A stretch of DNA of 64,000 nt from Nakamurella panacisegetis. Lineage in GTDB: Bacteria > Actinomycetota > Actinomycetes > Mycobacteriales > Nakamurellaceae. The stretch is from contig NZ_LT629710.1 of assembly GCF_900104535.1 (NCBI RefSeq), positions 4,313,501-4,377,500 on the forward strand. Direction: 5' to 3'. Made by a program: the position numbers and the translations under genes. Below, piece after piece: positions 47,734 to 55,786 of this stretch (positions within the stretch are counted from its first letter, which is position 1; the number at the start of each line of letters is the position of its first letter). The notes beneath the pieces were generated by a model. That model saw only the letters and a program-made list of their open reading frames with translations. It searched no databases and was not told the DNA's origin.

Positions 47734-48456
47734 ATGAACCGAATCGATCGTGCCGAAGGGGCGCCGTGGCCGCCTGATCAAGCGCGGACAGATGGCGCAG
47801 CCGAACTCGAGACCACCTTGCGCCAGGTCATCGCCGCCGCTGTGGACGCAGAGCTCGGCGACCACGTCAGCGTCTCCGAGCGGGTGCCAGGGGGCGAGAT
47901 GAAAACGACCGCCTCATCCGGGGAATTGGTCGCATTGATCGACAAGTCGCAACACCGGCTGTGGGAGGGCCCCTGCATCGACGGGGTCTACTTCCGGGAT
48001 GTCCTGACGTCGTCCGCGGTGGCCACCGACCCCCGGTGGCCACGATGGGGCCCGGAGATCGCCGAATGGGGCATCACCAGCCTGATCAGCGTCCATCTGT
48101 TCGCCGACCAGGACGCGATGGCCGCCCTGAACGTGTACAGCGACCGTCCGCGGGACTACTCCGAGGACGATCGGGAGGCGGCCCGCTTGATCGCCGCCCA
48201 CGCATCGATCGCGTTCGCCCACGTCCGTGGGCCGACCCACTGGTGGAAGGCCATTGACGCCCGGCACAGCATCGGTCAGGCCGAGGGCATCCTGATGAAC
48301 GAGTTGGGCGTCAGGGCCATCGAGGCGTTCGGCGTCCTGCGCCGACTGTCGCGGGAGCGCAATGTCCGGCTGCACGTGCTCGCGGCCGAGGTCGTCCGCA
48401 ACGGCGGCCTCCCTCCCCCGGTCCGGAGCGTGCCTGCGTCGCGGCCGGCGTCATGA
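47734..48456 (+). CDS. GAF and ANTAR domain regulator
   Basis: A 240-residue protein with a GAF domain at about 30-165 (HRLWEGPCIDGVYFRDVL, ITSLISVHLF, AALNVYSDRPRDYSEDD) and a C-terminal ANTAR RNA-binding domain (IGQAEGILMNELGVRAIEAFGVLRRLSRERN). Such proteins act on nascent RNA hairpins as antiterminators. The GAF may sense a ligand or redox signal. The ATG at 47734 has only a weak ribosome site. Its stop overlaps the TetR gene ATG. Confidence 0.8.
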   Translation: MNRIDRAEGAPWPPDQARTDGAAELETTLRQVIAAAVDAELGDHVSVSERVPGGEMKTTASSGELVALIDKSQHRLWEGPCIDGVYFRDVLTSSAVATDPRWPRWGPEIAEWGITSLISVHLFADQDAMAALNVYSDRPRDYSEDDREAARLIAAHASIAFAHVRGPTHWWKAIDARHSIGQAEGILMNELGVRAIEAFGVLRRLSRERNVRLHVLAAEVVRNGGLPPPVRSVPASRPAS

Positions 48457-49154
48457 CCACCGGCCGTTCACGGCAGGCCCCGTTGCGGCACCTGAACCGG
48501 GACCTGATCGTCGACCAGGCCCTGGCTCTGGCCCGCGTCGGCGGCGTGGCCGGGGTCTCGATGCGCAAGGTGGCCAACGCGCTCGGGGTGGAGGTGATGT
48601 CGCTCTACCACTGGGTGCCCAGCCGGGATGCGCTCCTGGTGCTGATGGCCGACCGTTCGGTGGCCCTGATACCCGCTCCGGACCCGGCGCTGCCCTGGCC
48701 CGATCGGCTCCGGACGGTGCTCCTGGATCTGTATCAGGCCGGCCTGGACAACCCAGTTCTGTTCGAAGTACTGGCCGCGGAACAGCTCCGGCCTCGGACT
48801 CTGATCTCGGCACCCGACGCGGGCGGTGCCGTGATGCGTTTGCTGGAGTCGATCCTGCGGATGCTGGCCGAAGCCGGATTGTCCGGACCCCAGATGGTGC
48901 ACGCTTTCCGGGGCCTCCTCGGCATCATCGTCGGGTTCCTGGTCGCCCAGGTCGACGGGCTGCCCACCGCGCGCGCGCAGACAACGGCGAGCGGTCGCCT
49001 CGGTCCCCTCGGCCTGTTCGACGCCATCGATCCGGCCGAAGGCGTCAGCTATGCGGTGGACCTGTTCCTCGCCGGGTTGCGTCACTCCGACGGCCAATCG
49101 CCGCCGGCGCCCGGCCCCGAGCACGACCAGTCCGGAGCCGACGTTCCGCCGTGA
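48453..49154 (+). CDS. TetR-family transcriptional regulator
   Basis: A 233-residue regulator with an N-terminal HTH at about 25-60 (VSMRKVANALGVEVMSLYHWVPSRDALLV) and a TetR-class C-terminal domain (LLDLYQAGLDNPVLFEVLA...GLLGIIVGFLVAQVDG). It is translationally coupled to the GAF-ANTAR gene. Targets are unknown; no palindromic operator was evident in front of the pair. Confidence 0.82.
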   Translation: MTTGRSRQAPLRHLNRDLIVDQALALARVGGVAGVSMRKVANALGVEVMSLYHWVPSRDALLVLMADRSVALIPAPDPALPWPDRLRTVLLDLYQAGLDNPVLFEVLAAEQLRPRTLISAPDAGGAVMRLLESILRMLAEAGLSGPQMVHAFRGLLGIIVGFLVAQVDGLPTARAQTTASGRLGPLGLFDAIDPAEGVSYAVDLFLAGLRHSDGQSPPAPGPEHDQSGADVPP

Positions 49155-49169
49155 CCGGTTCCGAACGAA

Positions 49170-49186
49170 GGCCTTTTGACCCTAGG
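49170..49186 (+). promoter_or_regulatory. DosR-box-like site (GGCCTTTTGACCCTAGG)
   Basis: It lies 15 nt after the TetR stop and 89 nt before the small-protein gene at 49276. It differs from GACCTTCGGCCCTAGG at few positions, mainly the central TTGA. Confidence 0.55.
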
Positions 49187-49275
49187 TGGCATGGCCCGGC
49201 CGGGCACAATGGAATTCACCGGATATCACCGCCGAACGTCTGCGGCGTATCCCGCTCGGGGAAAGGGGTCGTTCC

Positions 49276-49491
49276 ATGACTGTCAGTCGTGCTGTGCCGC
49301 ATCTGGATCCCTCCATGGTCGATCAACTCGAGTCGGAGTGCGCCGGGCGGTTCGCTCCCGGCGTCGTGCACGACGCGTTGGTCGAAGCGGCTCGGGATCT
49401 GGAGGGTTCGATCCGGTCGGATGCGTTGCCGCAGATGGCGTTCGTGCTGGCCCGGTATCGACTGAATCGGGACGAGGAGGCCGGAGAATGA
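49276..49491 (+). CDS. small three-helix-bundle-type protein
   Basis: A 71-residue soluble protein (MTVSRAVPHLDPS...RLNRDEEAGE). Its pattern resembles the small three-helix bundle dimerisation proteins common in actinobacteria (LESECAGRFAPGVVHDALVEA, FVLARYRLNRD). AAAGGGG precedes the ATG. Its stop overlaps the start of a 24-residue membrane peptide gene. A DosR-box-like site upstream suggests membership of the island regulon. No function is known to me. Confidence 0.65.
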   Translation: MTVSRAVPHLDPSMVDQLESECAGRFAPGVVHDALVEAARDLEGSIRSDALPQMAFVLARYRLNRDEEAGE

Positions 49492-49562
49492 TCGTCTTGG
49501 CGGTGGTCATCGGAGTCGCCGCAGCGGTGACGTTCCTGACCGCGTTCGTCAGTCGCGCGTGA
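49488..49562 (+). CDS. 24-residue single-pass membrane peptide
   Basis: MIVLAVVIGVAAAVTFLTAF plus VSRA: one hydrophobic helix with a short basic C-terminus. The ATG overlaps the preceding TGA (ATGA), and GAGGAGG-CCGGAG lies just upstream, so translation by coupling is credible. It resembles tiny membrane proteins that modulate transporters or respiratory complexes, but no homologue can be named. Confidence 0.5.
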   Translation: MIVLAVVIGVAAAVTFLTAFVSRA

Positions 49563-49762
49563 GCGGGAATGCCGGCGTCTGCGTAATCGGATGGTAATGA
49601 GCGAATGATTGCTGGCGGATGCCGCCGCGTGCGAGGATTCGACCCTTACGGGTGACGGTGGCATCCGGGTAGTTCCGGCCGATGTCGCTCTCATGGCGTA
49701 TACGTCGGCGGTGGTGTTGTGTCAGGCCGGTGCCCCGGCCGCGCGGAACCTCCGGTCCTGAT

Positions 49763-49778
49763 GACCTTCGGCCCTAGG
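49763..49778 (+). promoter_or_regulatory. DosR-box-like site (GACCTTCGGCCCTAGG)
   Basis: A full copy identical over 16 bases to the one at 53296. It faces the kinase/P-loop gene, 133 nt before ATG 49912 and 241 nt before GTG 50020. The long distance suggests a long leader or a mis-set start. Confidence 0.72.
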
Positions 49779-49863
49779 CCGGACCTCGCCCACTGGAGCA
49801 GGATCAGGATCGGGCACGACGGCCGATCCCTCCGTCCCGCAGGCTGAGAAAGAGTCAGGGAGC

Positions 49864-49878
49864 GGGACATCGGCCCCT
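49864..49878 (+). promoter_or_regulatory. weak DosR-box-like site (GGGACATCGGCCCCT)
   Basis: Matches the motif except for the centre and one C/A. It lies 86 nt downstream of the full box and may be a secondary site; chance is not excluded in GC-rich DNA. Confidence 0.35.
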
Positions 49879-50019
49879 CATTGACGCCGAACGGACGGGT
49901 GACGATCAACGATGGACCGAGTTCAAGGTCGGGCACCTCTCGCCCGCTCCGGGCGGACGGCCGAACACACGGCACCGGGACCGGGAACGGACCGAGATCG
50001 CCCGGGCGGAGTCGTGATC

Positions 50020-51483
50020 GTGACCGAGCCGGAACCGGCAGCGATTGCCGAGACTCACTGTGCGGTCGTGACCTTCATCGGCGACAAGGCGTTCAAGATA
50101 AAGAAGCCGGTGGACCTCGGATTCCTGGACTTCACCACGCCCCAGGCCCGGAAGGCGGTGTGCCACCGGGAGCTGGAACTCAATCGACGTCTCGCCCCTG
50201 ACGTCTATCTGGATGTGGCCGAGGTGTCGGACGGAGCCGGACGGCCCTGCGACTGGATCCTGGTCATGCGGCGCATGCCGGCCGACCGACGGTTGTCCAC
50301 CTTGGTCCGACAGGGGGCCGACGTCGACGACGAACTACGGGCCCTGGCCAAGATGCTGGCCGCCTTCCACTCCCGAGCCGAACGCGGCCCTCGGATCGAC
50401 GCGGCCGCCTCCGCGGCCGGGCTGGAACGCCGTTGGCGCGACAATCTGGACGAGATGTCCCGCTTCCGAGGTGATCCGCTGGAACCCGATGTGCTGGACG
50501 ACGTGGCCGGCCGGGCCTTGGGCTACATCGCCGGGCGGGCCGCGCTGTTCCGTGCTCGGGCCGAACAACGGCGCAACTGCGACGGTCACGGTGATCTGAT
50601 CGCCGACGACGTCTTCTGCCTGCCCGACGGGCCGCGCGCGCTGGATTGCCTGGAGTTCGACGATCGGCTCCGTTGGGTGGACGGGCTGGACGATGCCTGT
50701 TTCCTGGCCATGGATCTCGAGCGGCTGGGTGCGCCCAGGCTCGGCAGCCGATTCCTGGATCTGTACGCCGAATTCTCGGCCGGACCCAGGTCGACCTCAC
50801 TGGAACACCACTACACCGCCTATCGGGCGCTCGTCCGGGCGAAGGTGGCGTGTCTGCGCCACGAGCAGGGTGTGGTCGAAGAGGAGCAGCGGGCGCGATT
50901 TCTGCTGACCATGGCCCAATGGCACCTGCGCGTCGGTCAACCCCGGCTGATCCTGGTCGGCGGACTGCCCGGAACCGGGAAGTCGACCCTCTCCGGAGCC
51001 CTGGCCGACCAACTCAACGGGGCGATCGTGCGGTCCGACCGGGTGCGAAAGGAGATCAACGGCATCGACCCGGAAGCACGCGCCGGAGCGGCGTGGGAAG
51101 CGGGCCTCTACCGCCCCGAGATCTCCGAGATGGCCTACGCCGCAATGCTCGTCCGGGCGCGGGAGATGCTGGACATGGGCGAGACGGTCGTCCTGGATGC
51201 CAGCTGGAGTTCGGCCGCCCAGCGTGCCCGGGCGCGCTCCGTCGCGGCCGACTCGTCCAGTCCGATCGCCGAACTCCGCTGCACGGTGGGGACCTCGGTG
51301 GCCATGGACCGGATCGCTCGACGACGAGGTTCCGGCGATCCGTCGGACGCCACCGGTGAGATCGCGACGACCATGGCCGCGCACTTCGATCCCTGGCCGG
51401 AGGCTGCGGTCATCGACACCGGTCACGACCCGCAGCGCACAGCCCAACTGGCCCGATCGATGATCGACGATCGGGCCAGCTGA
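50020..51483 (+). CDS. aminoglycoside-phosphotransferase-like/P-loop kinase fusion (Rv2004c-like)
   Basis: A 487-residue two-domain protein. The N-terminal APH-like kinase region has HGDLIADD (His190, Asp192) and the metal-site DCLEFDDR. The C-terminal AAA/zeta-toxin-like P-loop domain has GGLPGTGKST at 314-323 and a VVLDASWSS strand. The same architecture is found in DosR-regulated Rv2004c, of unknown substrate. GTG at 50020 has GGAG eight bases upstream and matches where similarity begins; ATG at 49912 would add 36 low-complexity residues. Confidence 0.75.
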   Translation: MTEPEPAAIAETHCAVVTFIGDKAFKIKKPVDLGFLDFTTPQARKAVCHRELELNRRLAPDVYLDVAEVSDGAGRPCDWILVMRRMPADRRLSTLVRQGADVDDELRALAKMLAAFHSRAERGPRIDAAASAAGLERRWRDNLDEMSRFRGDPLEPDVLDDVAGRALGYIAGRAALFRARAEQRRNCDGHGDLIADDVFCLPDGPRALDCLEFDDRLRWVDGLDDACFLAMDLERLGAPRLGSRFLDLYAEFSAGPRSTSLEHHYTAYRALVRAKVACLRHEQGVVEEEQRARFLLTMAQWHLRVGQPRLILVGGLPGTGKSTLSGALADQLNGAIVRSDRVRKEINGIDPEARAGAAWEAGLYRPEISEMAYAAMLVRAREMLDMGETVVLDASWSSAAQRARARSVAADSSSPIAELRCTVGTSVAMDRIARRRGSGDPSDATGEIATTMAAHFDPWPEAAVIDTGHDPQRTAQLARSMIDDRAS

Positions 51484-51486
51484 ACC

Positions 51487-51499
51487 GGGGGGGGGGGGG
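51487..51499. repeat. run of 13 G
   Basis: An uninterrupted G13 tract three bases after the stop of the kinase/P-loop gene, in the 28-nt gap before the convergent BON gene's end. Such tracts are prone to slippage and sequencing error. Confidence 0.8.
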
Positions 51500-51511
51500 C
51501 GATTTCTTCGA

Positions 51512-52177
51512 TCAGCCCCGAACCACCAACAGATTCCTCACCTTGGTCACACCGGGCGCCGCCCAAGCCGCGTGCTCGGCCTGCATCCGCGCCGACCAGG
51601 AATGGACGGTACCGGTCAACTCGACCACACCGCCCGGGTCGTCGGTGACCTCGATCCCGTCCGCCTCGACCTGGGCATTGCGATGCAGGGCGGCCGTGAT
51701 CGCTCGTCTGGTTCCGGCCGCCGGTGCGGTCGGGCGCAACTTGATCTCGTCGACGACGTCGACCACGCCCTTGAGATAGGCGACCGCTCGCCGAGCCGCG
51801 GCCCGTTGGAACTGCCAGGGCACTGAACCGGTCAGAGTGATCACGTTGTGGTGCACGGCGACCTTGACGCAGTTGTCCGGCACGTCGACCGCGCGTTCCA
51901 GGGCACGAGTGGCCGCCCGGGCGACGTCGGCATCGTTGACCACCGAATCGCTGCGGACCTCGATCTCGTCGGCGACGGCGGTCACGCCGCGCACCCGAAA
52001 TGCAGCCTTGGCCGCCTGTACCTTCTCGGGGTAGCTGTTCACCTCGCCGGACAGGGTCACCGCACCGTCGGTGACGGCCACCCCGATGTGGGCGTCGTGG
52101 ACGGCCGGTGTCCACTGCAGCTCTTTACGCACCGCGTCCTGCAGGTCGGTGTCGGCCTGCAATTGCGCTGTATGCAT
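51512..52177 (-). CDS. BON-domain protein, three domains (copy 1)
   Basis: A 221-residue protein made of three BON domains of about 65-70 residues (GVAVTDGAVTLSGEVNSY; ALERAVDVPDNCVKVAVHHNVITLTG; GGVVELTGTVHSW). No signal peptide or membrane helix is seen, so it is probably cytoplasmic or membrane-peripheral; BON domains bind phospholipid or osmotic-stress partners. The ATG at 52177 has AAGGGGG seven bases upstream. It lies 16 nt after the Hsp20 gene and is probably cotranscribed. Confidence 0.82.
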   Translation of the reverse strand: MHTAQLQADTDLQDAVRKELQWTPAVHDAHIGVAVTDGAVTLSGEVNSYPEKVQAAKAAFRVRGVTAVADEIEVRSDSVVNDADVARAATRALERAVDVPDNCVKVAVHHNVITLTGSVPWQFQRAAARRAVAYLKGVVDVVDEIKLRPTAPAAGTRRAITAALHRNAQVEADGIEVTDDPGGVVELTGTVHSWSARMQAEHAAWAAPGVTKVRNLLVVRG

Positions 52178-52193
52178 CTCACTGCCCCCTTCG

Positions 52194-52679
52194 TCAGCCC
52201 TTTTCGATCGCGATCCGGGAGGCCGCGGACACCGGCGGGTTGGTCGGCATCGAAATGCGTACCTCCAGGATGCCGTCCTTGTAGCTGGCCTTGACATCGG
52301 AACTGGTGACGCCCTCGGGCAGCCGCACGGACCGGCGGTAGCTGCCGTATCGGAACTCCGAGCGGTAGCCGTCCGGCCGCTTCTCCTCGTCCCGTTCCTC
52401 CCGCTGGGCGGCCAGGTGCAGAATCCCGTCAGCGACGGTGATCTCGATGTCCTTCTCCGGATCGACGCCCGGGAGCTCGGCCCGGATCACTCCGTGTCCG
52501 TCCTCGACGTACTCCTCCACCTTGATCATCTTGGTCCGGCCGTCGACGAACGGGTCCACCTGATCCCCGCCGGCGAAGTAGTTGCGGAACAGACCGCGAA
52601 ACGCCCGGTCGAACCAGTCGTCGGACCATAGTTCTTCGGACGGCCAGGTCACAGCATTCTTCGCTTTCACGATGGACAT
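52194..52679 (-). CDS. Hsp20/alpha-crystallin small heat shock protein
   Basis: A 161-residue chaperone with the alpha-crystallin core (IRAELPGVDPEKDIEITVADG; YGSYRRSVRLPEGVTSSDVKASYKDGILEV is cut here: key parts YGSYRRSVRLP and YKDGILEV) and a C-terminal IAI anchor motif. It resembles HspX/Acr (Rv2031c), the most induced DosR-regulon protein. A box-like site GGGGACTTTCGGCCCT lies 79 nt upstream. Confidence 0.88.
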   Translation of the reverse strand: MSIVKAKNAVTWPSEELWSDDWFDRAFRGLFRNYFAGGDQVDPFVDGRTKMIKVEEYVEDGHGVIRAELPGVDPEKDIEITVADGILHLAAQREERDEEKRPDGYRSEFRYGSYRRSVRLPEGVTSSDVKASYKDGILEVRISMPTNPPVSAASRIAIEKG

Positions 52680-52758
52680 GTTCGGGTTCCTCTCCGTCGC
52701 GTCGGCGGGTCTGTCCCGCCCGCGCCTTCCATCATCGGAACTCCTACCGGCCCGTCAA

Positions 52759-52774
52759 AGGGCCGAAAGTCCCC
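52759..52774 (-). promoter_or_regulatory. DosR-box-like site upstream of hsp20
   Basis: Minus-strand GGGGACTTTCGGCCCT, the copy closest to the mycobacterial DosR consensus half GGGACTWW. It lies 79 nt before the Hsp20 ATG. Confidence 0.75.
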
Positions 52775-52799
52775 ACCCGTCAACCGATCGGCCCCACGG

Positions 52800-53099
52800 T
52801 CAGTGGCGGCGCACGCGCTGGTGCCCGAACACGAAATAGGCCACCGGACCGACGAAGTTGATGAAGCTGACCGCCACCCACATCCCCTTGGGTCCACGGA
52901 TCTCGTTCTGCGGGCGGCGTGCGATATCGCGCAGGGCGGCCGTCAACAGGGCCAGCTGCACGGCCGCACCGACGACGGTTCCCCGTTTCGCTCCTGGGCT
53001 CAGGTCGGCCCAGGACCGCGCCTTTCTCCCGGTCCGTCGTTCGGCCGGACGGCCGGTCCCGGCCGCGTCCCCGTCCTGGGCCGATATCTGAGTCGACAT
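52800..53099 (-). CDS. PLDc_N-type small membrane protein
   Basis: A 99-residue protein with a charged N-terminus (to about 35) and two hydrophobic helices (VVGAAVQLALLTAALRDIA; MWVAVSFINFVGPVAYFVFG) with the RGPKGMW turn typical of the phospholipase-D-nuclease N-terminal (PLDc_N) domain. Function unknown. The ATG at 53099 has GAAGGGAAG upstream. A DosR-box-like site is 99 nt upstream. Confidence 0.72.
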   Translation of the reverse strand: MSTQISAQDGDAAGTGRPAERRTGRKARSWADLSPGAKRGTVVGAAVQLALLTAALRDIARRPQNEIRGPKGMWVAVSFINFVGPVAYFVFGHQRVRRH

Positions 53100-53198
53100 G
53101 CGCGCACTTCCCTTCGCCTGATGAGCACGGCCGAGCAGCAAGCAGATCCCGCACGGCCGCGCCGAGCCCATTCTGATCCGGGGCGCGGCGGTCCGAGA

Positions 53199-53214
53199 AG
53201 GGCCGAAGGTCCCC
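53199..53214 (-). promoter_or_regulatory. DosR-box-like site upstream of the PLDc_N gene
   Basis: Minus-strand GGGGACCTTCGGCCCT, 99 nt before the PLDc_N ATG. It is paired with a second, opposite copy 81 bp away that faces the ATPase gene. Confidence 0.72.
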
Positions 53215-53295
53215 ACCGACCGGACCCCGCAACTGCCCGGTCCGGGCCGTCGCACGAACCGGACCGAGCTTGTCGATCCGGCCGACGCGGCCGGT

Positions 53296-53311
53296 GACCT
53301 TCGGCCCTAGG
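53296..53311 (+). promoter_or_regulatory. DosR-box-like site upstream of the P-type ATPase gene
   Basis: GACCTTCGGCCCTAGG, identical over 16 bases to the site at 49763. It ends 33 nt before the ATPase ATG at 53345, which implies a very short leader or a later start. Confidence 0.7.
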
Positions 53312-53344
53312 TCGTCGGGGCCACGATGCGGAAGGCTCCCGGCC

Positions 53345-55771
53345 ATGGCTGACGCCGGTCGCTCGCCGACCGTTCCCGGCTCGGCGCCGACCGGCCTGAG
53401 CAGTTCGGTGGCCGCGTCGCGGTTGGAACGCGACGGCCGCAACGACGTGCCGACCGTTCGTTCGTCGCATCTGCTCACCACGGTCCGGCGGCAACTGCTC
53501 GACACCATCATGTTGGTACTGCTGACCGCAGCTGGGTTGACCGCGCTCACCGCGGATTGGACCGACTGCGCCGTCATCGTCGCGGTCATCGTGCTGAACA
53601 CGATTCTCGGAACCGTCCAGGAGGTGCGGTCGGCGCGGTCGATCGCCGCCCTGGCCGATCTGACCGCTCCGCAGGCAACGGTCATCCGCGACGCGGTCCC
53701 GCGGCTGATCCCCTCCAGCCAGGTGGTGCGGGGGGATCTGCTCGCCGTCAGCGGCGGCGACATCGTGGCCGCCGATGCCACCCTGTCCCTGGCCCAGTTC
53801 CTGCGGGTGGACGAGTCGATGTTGACCGGTGAGTCGATACCGGTCGAGAAGACCGACGGCGATCGGCTGGCCGCCGGCACAGTGGTCAGCACGGGTCGGG
53901 GTCTGGCCGTCGTGCAGGAGACCGGGGCCAGATCCTCGATCGGCTCGATCGCGGCCTCGCTGAGCAAGATCCGGCCGGCCGGCACGCCTCTGCAACGTCA
54001 GTTGGCCACCCTGGGGCACCGCCTGGCCGTCGCTGCGGCGGCCGCGGCCGTGGTGGTGGCCGGGCTGAATCTGGCCATGGGCCACGGCCTGGAAACCAGT
54101 GTCGTCCTGGCGATCAGCCTCGCCGTGGCCGCCATCCCCGAGTCGCTGCCCGCGGTTTCGGCCATCGCGCTCGCGCTGGCCGCGCGACGGATGGCCGAGG
54201 CCGGCGTCCTGGCCCGCCATCTGGCCGCGGTCGAGGCCCTCGGGTCGGTGACCGTGCTGGCCGTGGACAAGACGGGAACCCTGACGGAGGGCCGGATGTC
54301 GGTGTCCGACACCTGGGCCCCCGATATCTCGGTCGCGGTGGGCGGAGTGGATCTGCTGTCGGCCGCGGCGCTCTGCAACAATGCCAGGAACGCCGACGAC
54401 CCGCTGCCGAGCACGCATGACGACCCGCTCGAGGTCGCCCTGGTCGATGCGGCGACCGCAGCCGGGATCGACGTCGCGGCCCTCCGGCGTCGGTGGGTCC
54501 GGGTCGGCGAGATCCCCTTCGATGCGGCGGCGACCCGCATGCAGACCACCCATCGGTCGGGCAACCGGCAGGTCGAGCTGTGCAAGGGATCGCCCGAGGC
54601 GGTACTGGGATCGGTGCTGGACGAGTCCGACCCGGCGGCCGGGGCGATGGCCGAGCGCTGGGCGGCGGCCGGGAGCCGGGTAATCGCGGTCGCCGGCCGC
54701 ACGGACGGCCGGTGGCACCTGTTGGGCCTCGTCGCCATCACCGACGCTCCGCGCAGCACGGCCCGAGGAATGATCGAACAGTTCCGGCGGGCCGGTATCC
54801 GGCCGGTGATGGTCACCGGCGACCACCAGGCGACCGCACAGGCGATCGCGTCGGCGATCGGCCTCATCGGACCGGGAGATCACCCGCTCTCGGCCGCCGA
54901 ATTCCTGGCCGGAGCCGACGGAAGCGTGCTGGCCCGGGTGCGGCCGGAGGAGAAGCGAGCGATCGTCGGCGAGCTGCAACGCCGCGGGCAACTGGTCGCC
55001 ATGACCGGTGACGGAGTCAACGACGCCCCGGCCCTCCGCCAGGCCGACATCGGTGTCGCCATGGGTCGACGCGGTTCCGAGGTAGCCAAGCAGACGGCCG
55101 ACCTGATCCTCACCGACGACGGCCTGCCGTCGATGATCTCGGCCGTGCGTGAAGGACGCCGGGCCGCGGACAACCTGCGCCGGTTCCTGCACTACGCGGT
55201 CAGTGGCGGCATCGCGGAGATCGTCATCATGATCATCGGGCCGGTCCTGGTGGTCCCGGTGCCCCTGTCGGCGGGCCAGATCCTGTGGATCAACCTGCTC
55301 ACCCACGGCCTGCCGGGCGTCGCCATGGGCAGCGAGCCGGCCGTGGCCGACGTGCTGACCCGGCCGCCGCGCACACCGACCGATCAACTCCTGGATCGCC
55401 GAGCGGGACTCCGGGTCGCCCTGCTCGGGACCTGGATCGCCACCGTCTGCCTGCTCGCCGGCCGGATCGGGGCCGCGACCGGCGGGTCGGCCCAGAGCAC
55501 CATCTTCGTCGCCCTGACGTTCGCCCAGCTAGGCGTGGCCGTCGCGCTGCGACCGGGTCGCGCGATCCGGCACAACCCGCTGCTCCCGGCGAGCGTGGGG
55601 CTGAATCTGCTCCTTGTCGTGCTGGCCGTGACCTGGTCCCCTTTGCTGGCCCTCTTCCACACCCGCCCGCTGACCTACGGTGAGTGGCTGCTGTGCGTCG
55701 GGGCGGGGGTTCTCGCGGCCGTCGTCGGCCGCCGGCAACGGCAGGACTCGTCCGCGGTGGGCGGCCGATGA
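53345..55771 (+). CDS. cation-transporting P-type ATPase (CtpF-like, P2 type)
   Basis: An 808-residue ion pump. It has a short N-terminus, actuator motif LTGESIPVEK, an M4 motif AAIPESLPA, the phosphorylation motif DKTGTLTEG with Asp308, and the hinge TGDGVNDAPALRQADIGVAMG. Six C-terminal helices end the protein. IPESLP and overall layout match Ca2+/Mn2+/Mg2+-type P2 pumps such as CtpF (Rv1997), a DosR-regulon member. The ATG at 53345 has GGAAGG ten bases upstream. It is convergent with a BON gene, only 15 nt apart. Confidence 0.87.
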   Translation: MADAGRSPTVPGSAPTGLSSSVAASRLERDGRNDVPTVRSSHLLTTVRRQLLDTIMLVLLTAAGLTALTADWTDCAVIVAVIVLNTILGTVQEVRSARSIAALADLTAPQATVIRDAVPRLIPSSQVVRGDLLAVSGGDIVAADATLSLAQFLRVDESMLTGESIPVEKTDGDRLAAGTVVSTGRGLAVVQETGARSSIGSIAASLSKIRPAGTPLQRQLATLGHRLAVAAAAAAVVVAGLNLAMGHGLETSVVLAISLAVAAIPESLPAVSAIALALAARRMAEAGVLARHLAAVEALGSVTVLAVDKTGTLTEGRMSVSDTWAPDISVAVGGVDLLSAAALCNNARNADDPLPSTHDDPLEVALVDAATAAGIDVAALRRRWVRVGEIPFDAAATRMQTTHRSGNRQVELCKGSPEAVLGSVLDESDPAAGAMAERWAAAGSRVIAVAGRTDGRWHLLGLVAITDAPRSTARGMIEQFRRAGIRPVMVTGDHQATAQAIASAIGLIGPGDHPLSAAEFLAGADGSVLARVRPEEKRAIVGELQRRGQLVAMTGDGVNDAPALRQADIGVAMGRRGSEVAKQTADLILTDDGLPSMISAVREGRRAADNLRRFLHYAVSGGIAEIVIMIIGPVLVVPVPLSAGQILWINLLTHGLPGVAMGSEPAVADVLTRPPRTPTDQLLDRRAGLRVALLGTWIATVCLLAGRIGAATGGSAQSTIFVALTFAQLGVAVALRPGRAIRHNPLLPASVGLNLLLVVLAVTWSPLLALFHTRPLTYGEWLLCVGAGVLAAVVGRRQRQDSSAVGGR

Positions 55772-55786
55772 GCGACGCGGCAGCTT

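Larger units (their letters stand above)
49563..50019 (+). other. leader region before the kinase/P-loop gene
   Basis: About 450 nt without a convincing gene. It holds two DosR-box-like motifs (49763-49778, and a weaker GGGACATCGGCCCCT at 49864-49878). If translation of the next gene starts at ATG 49912 rather than GTG 50020, the region is shorter. Confidence 0.5.

Noticed and set aside
53000-55387. A 795-codon minus-strand frame opposite the P-type ATPase gene
   Set aside because: Shadow of the ATPase frame; Gly/Arg/Asp/His-rich without motifs.
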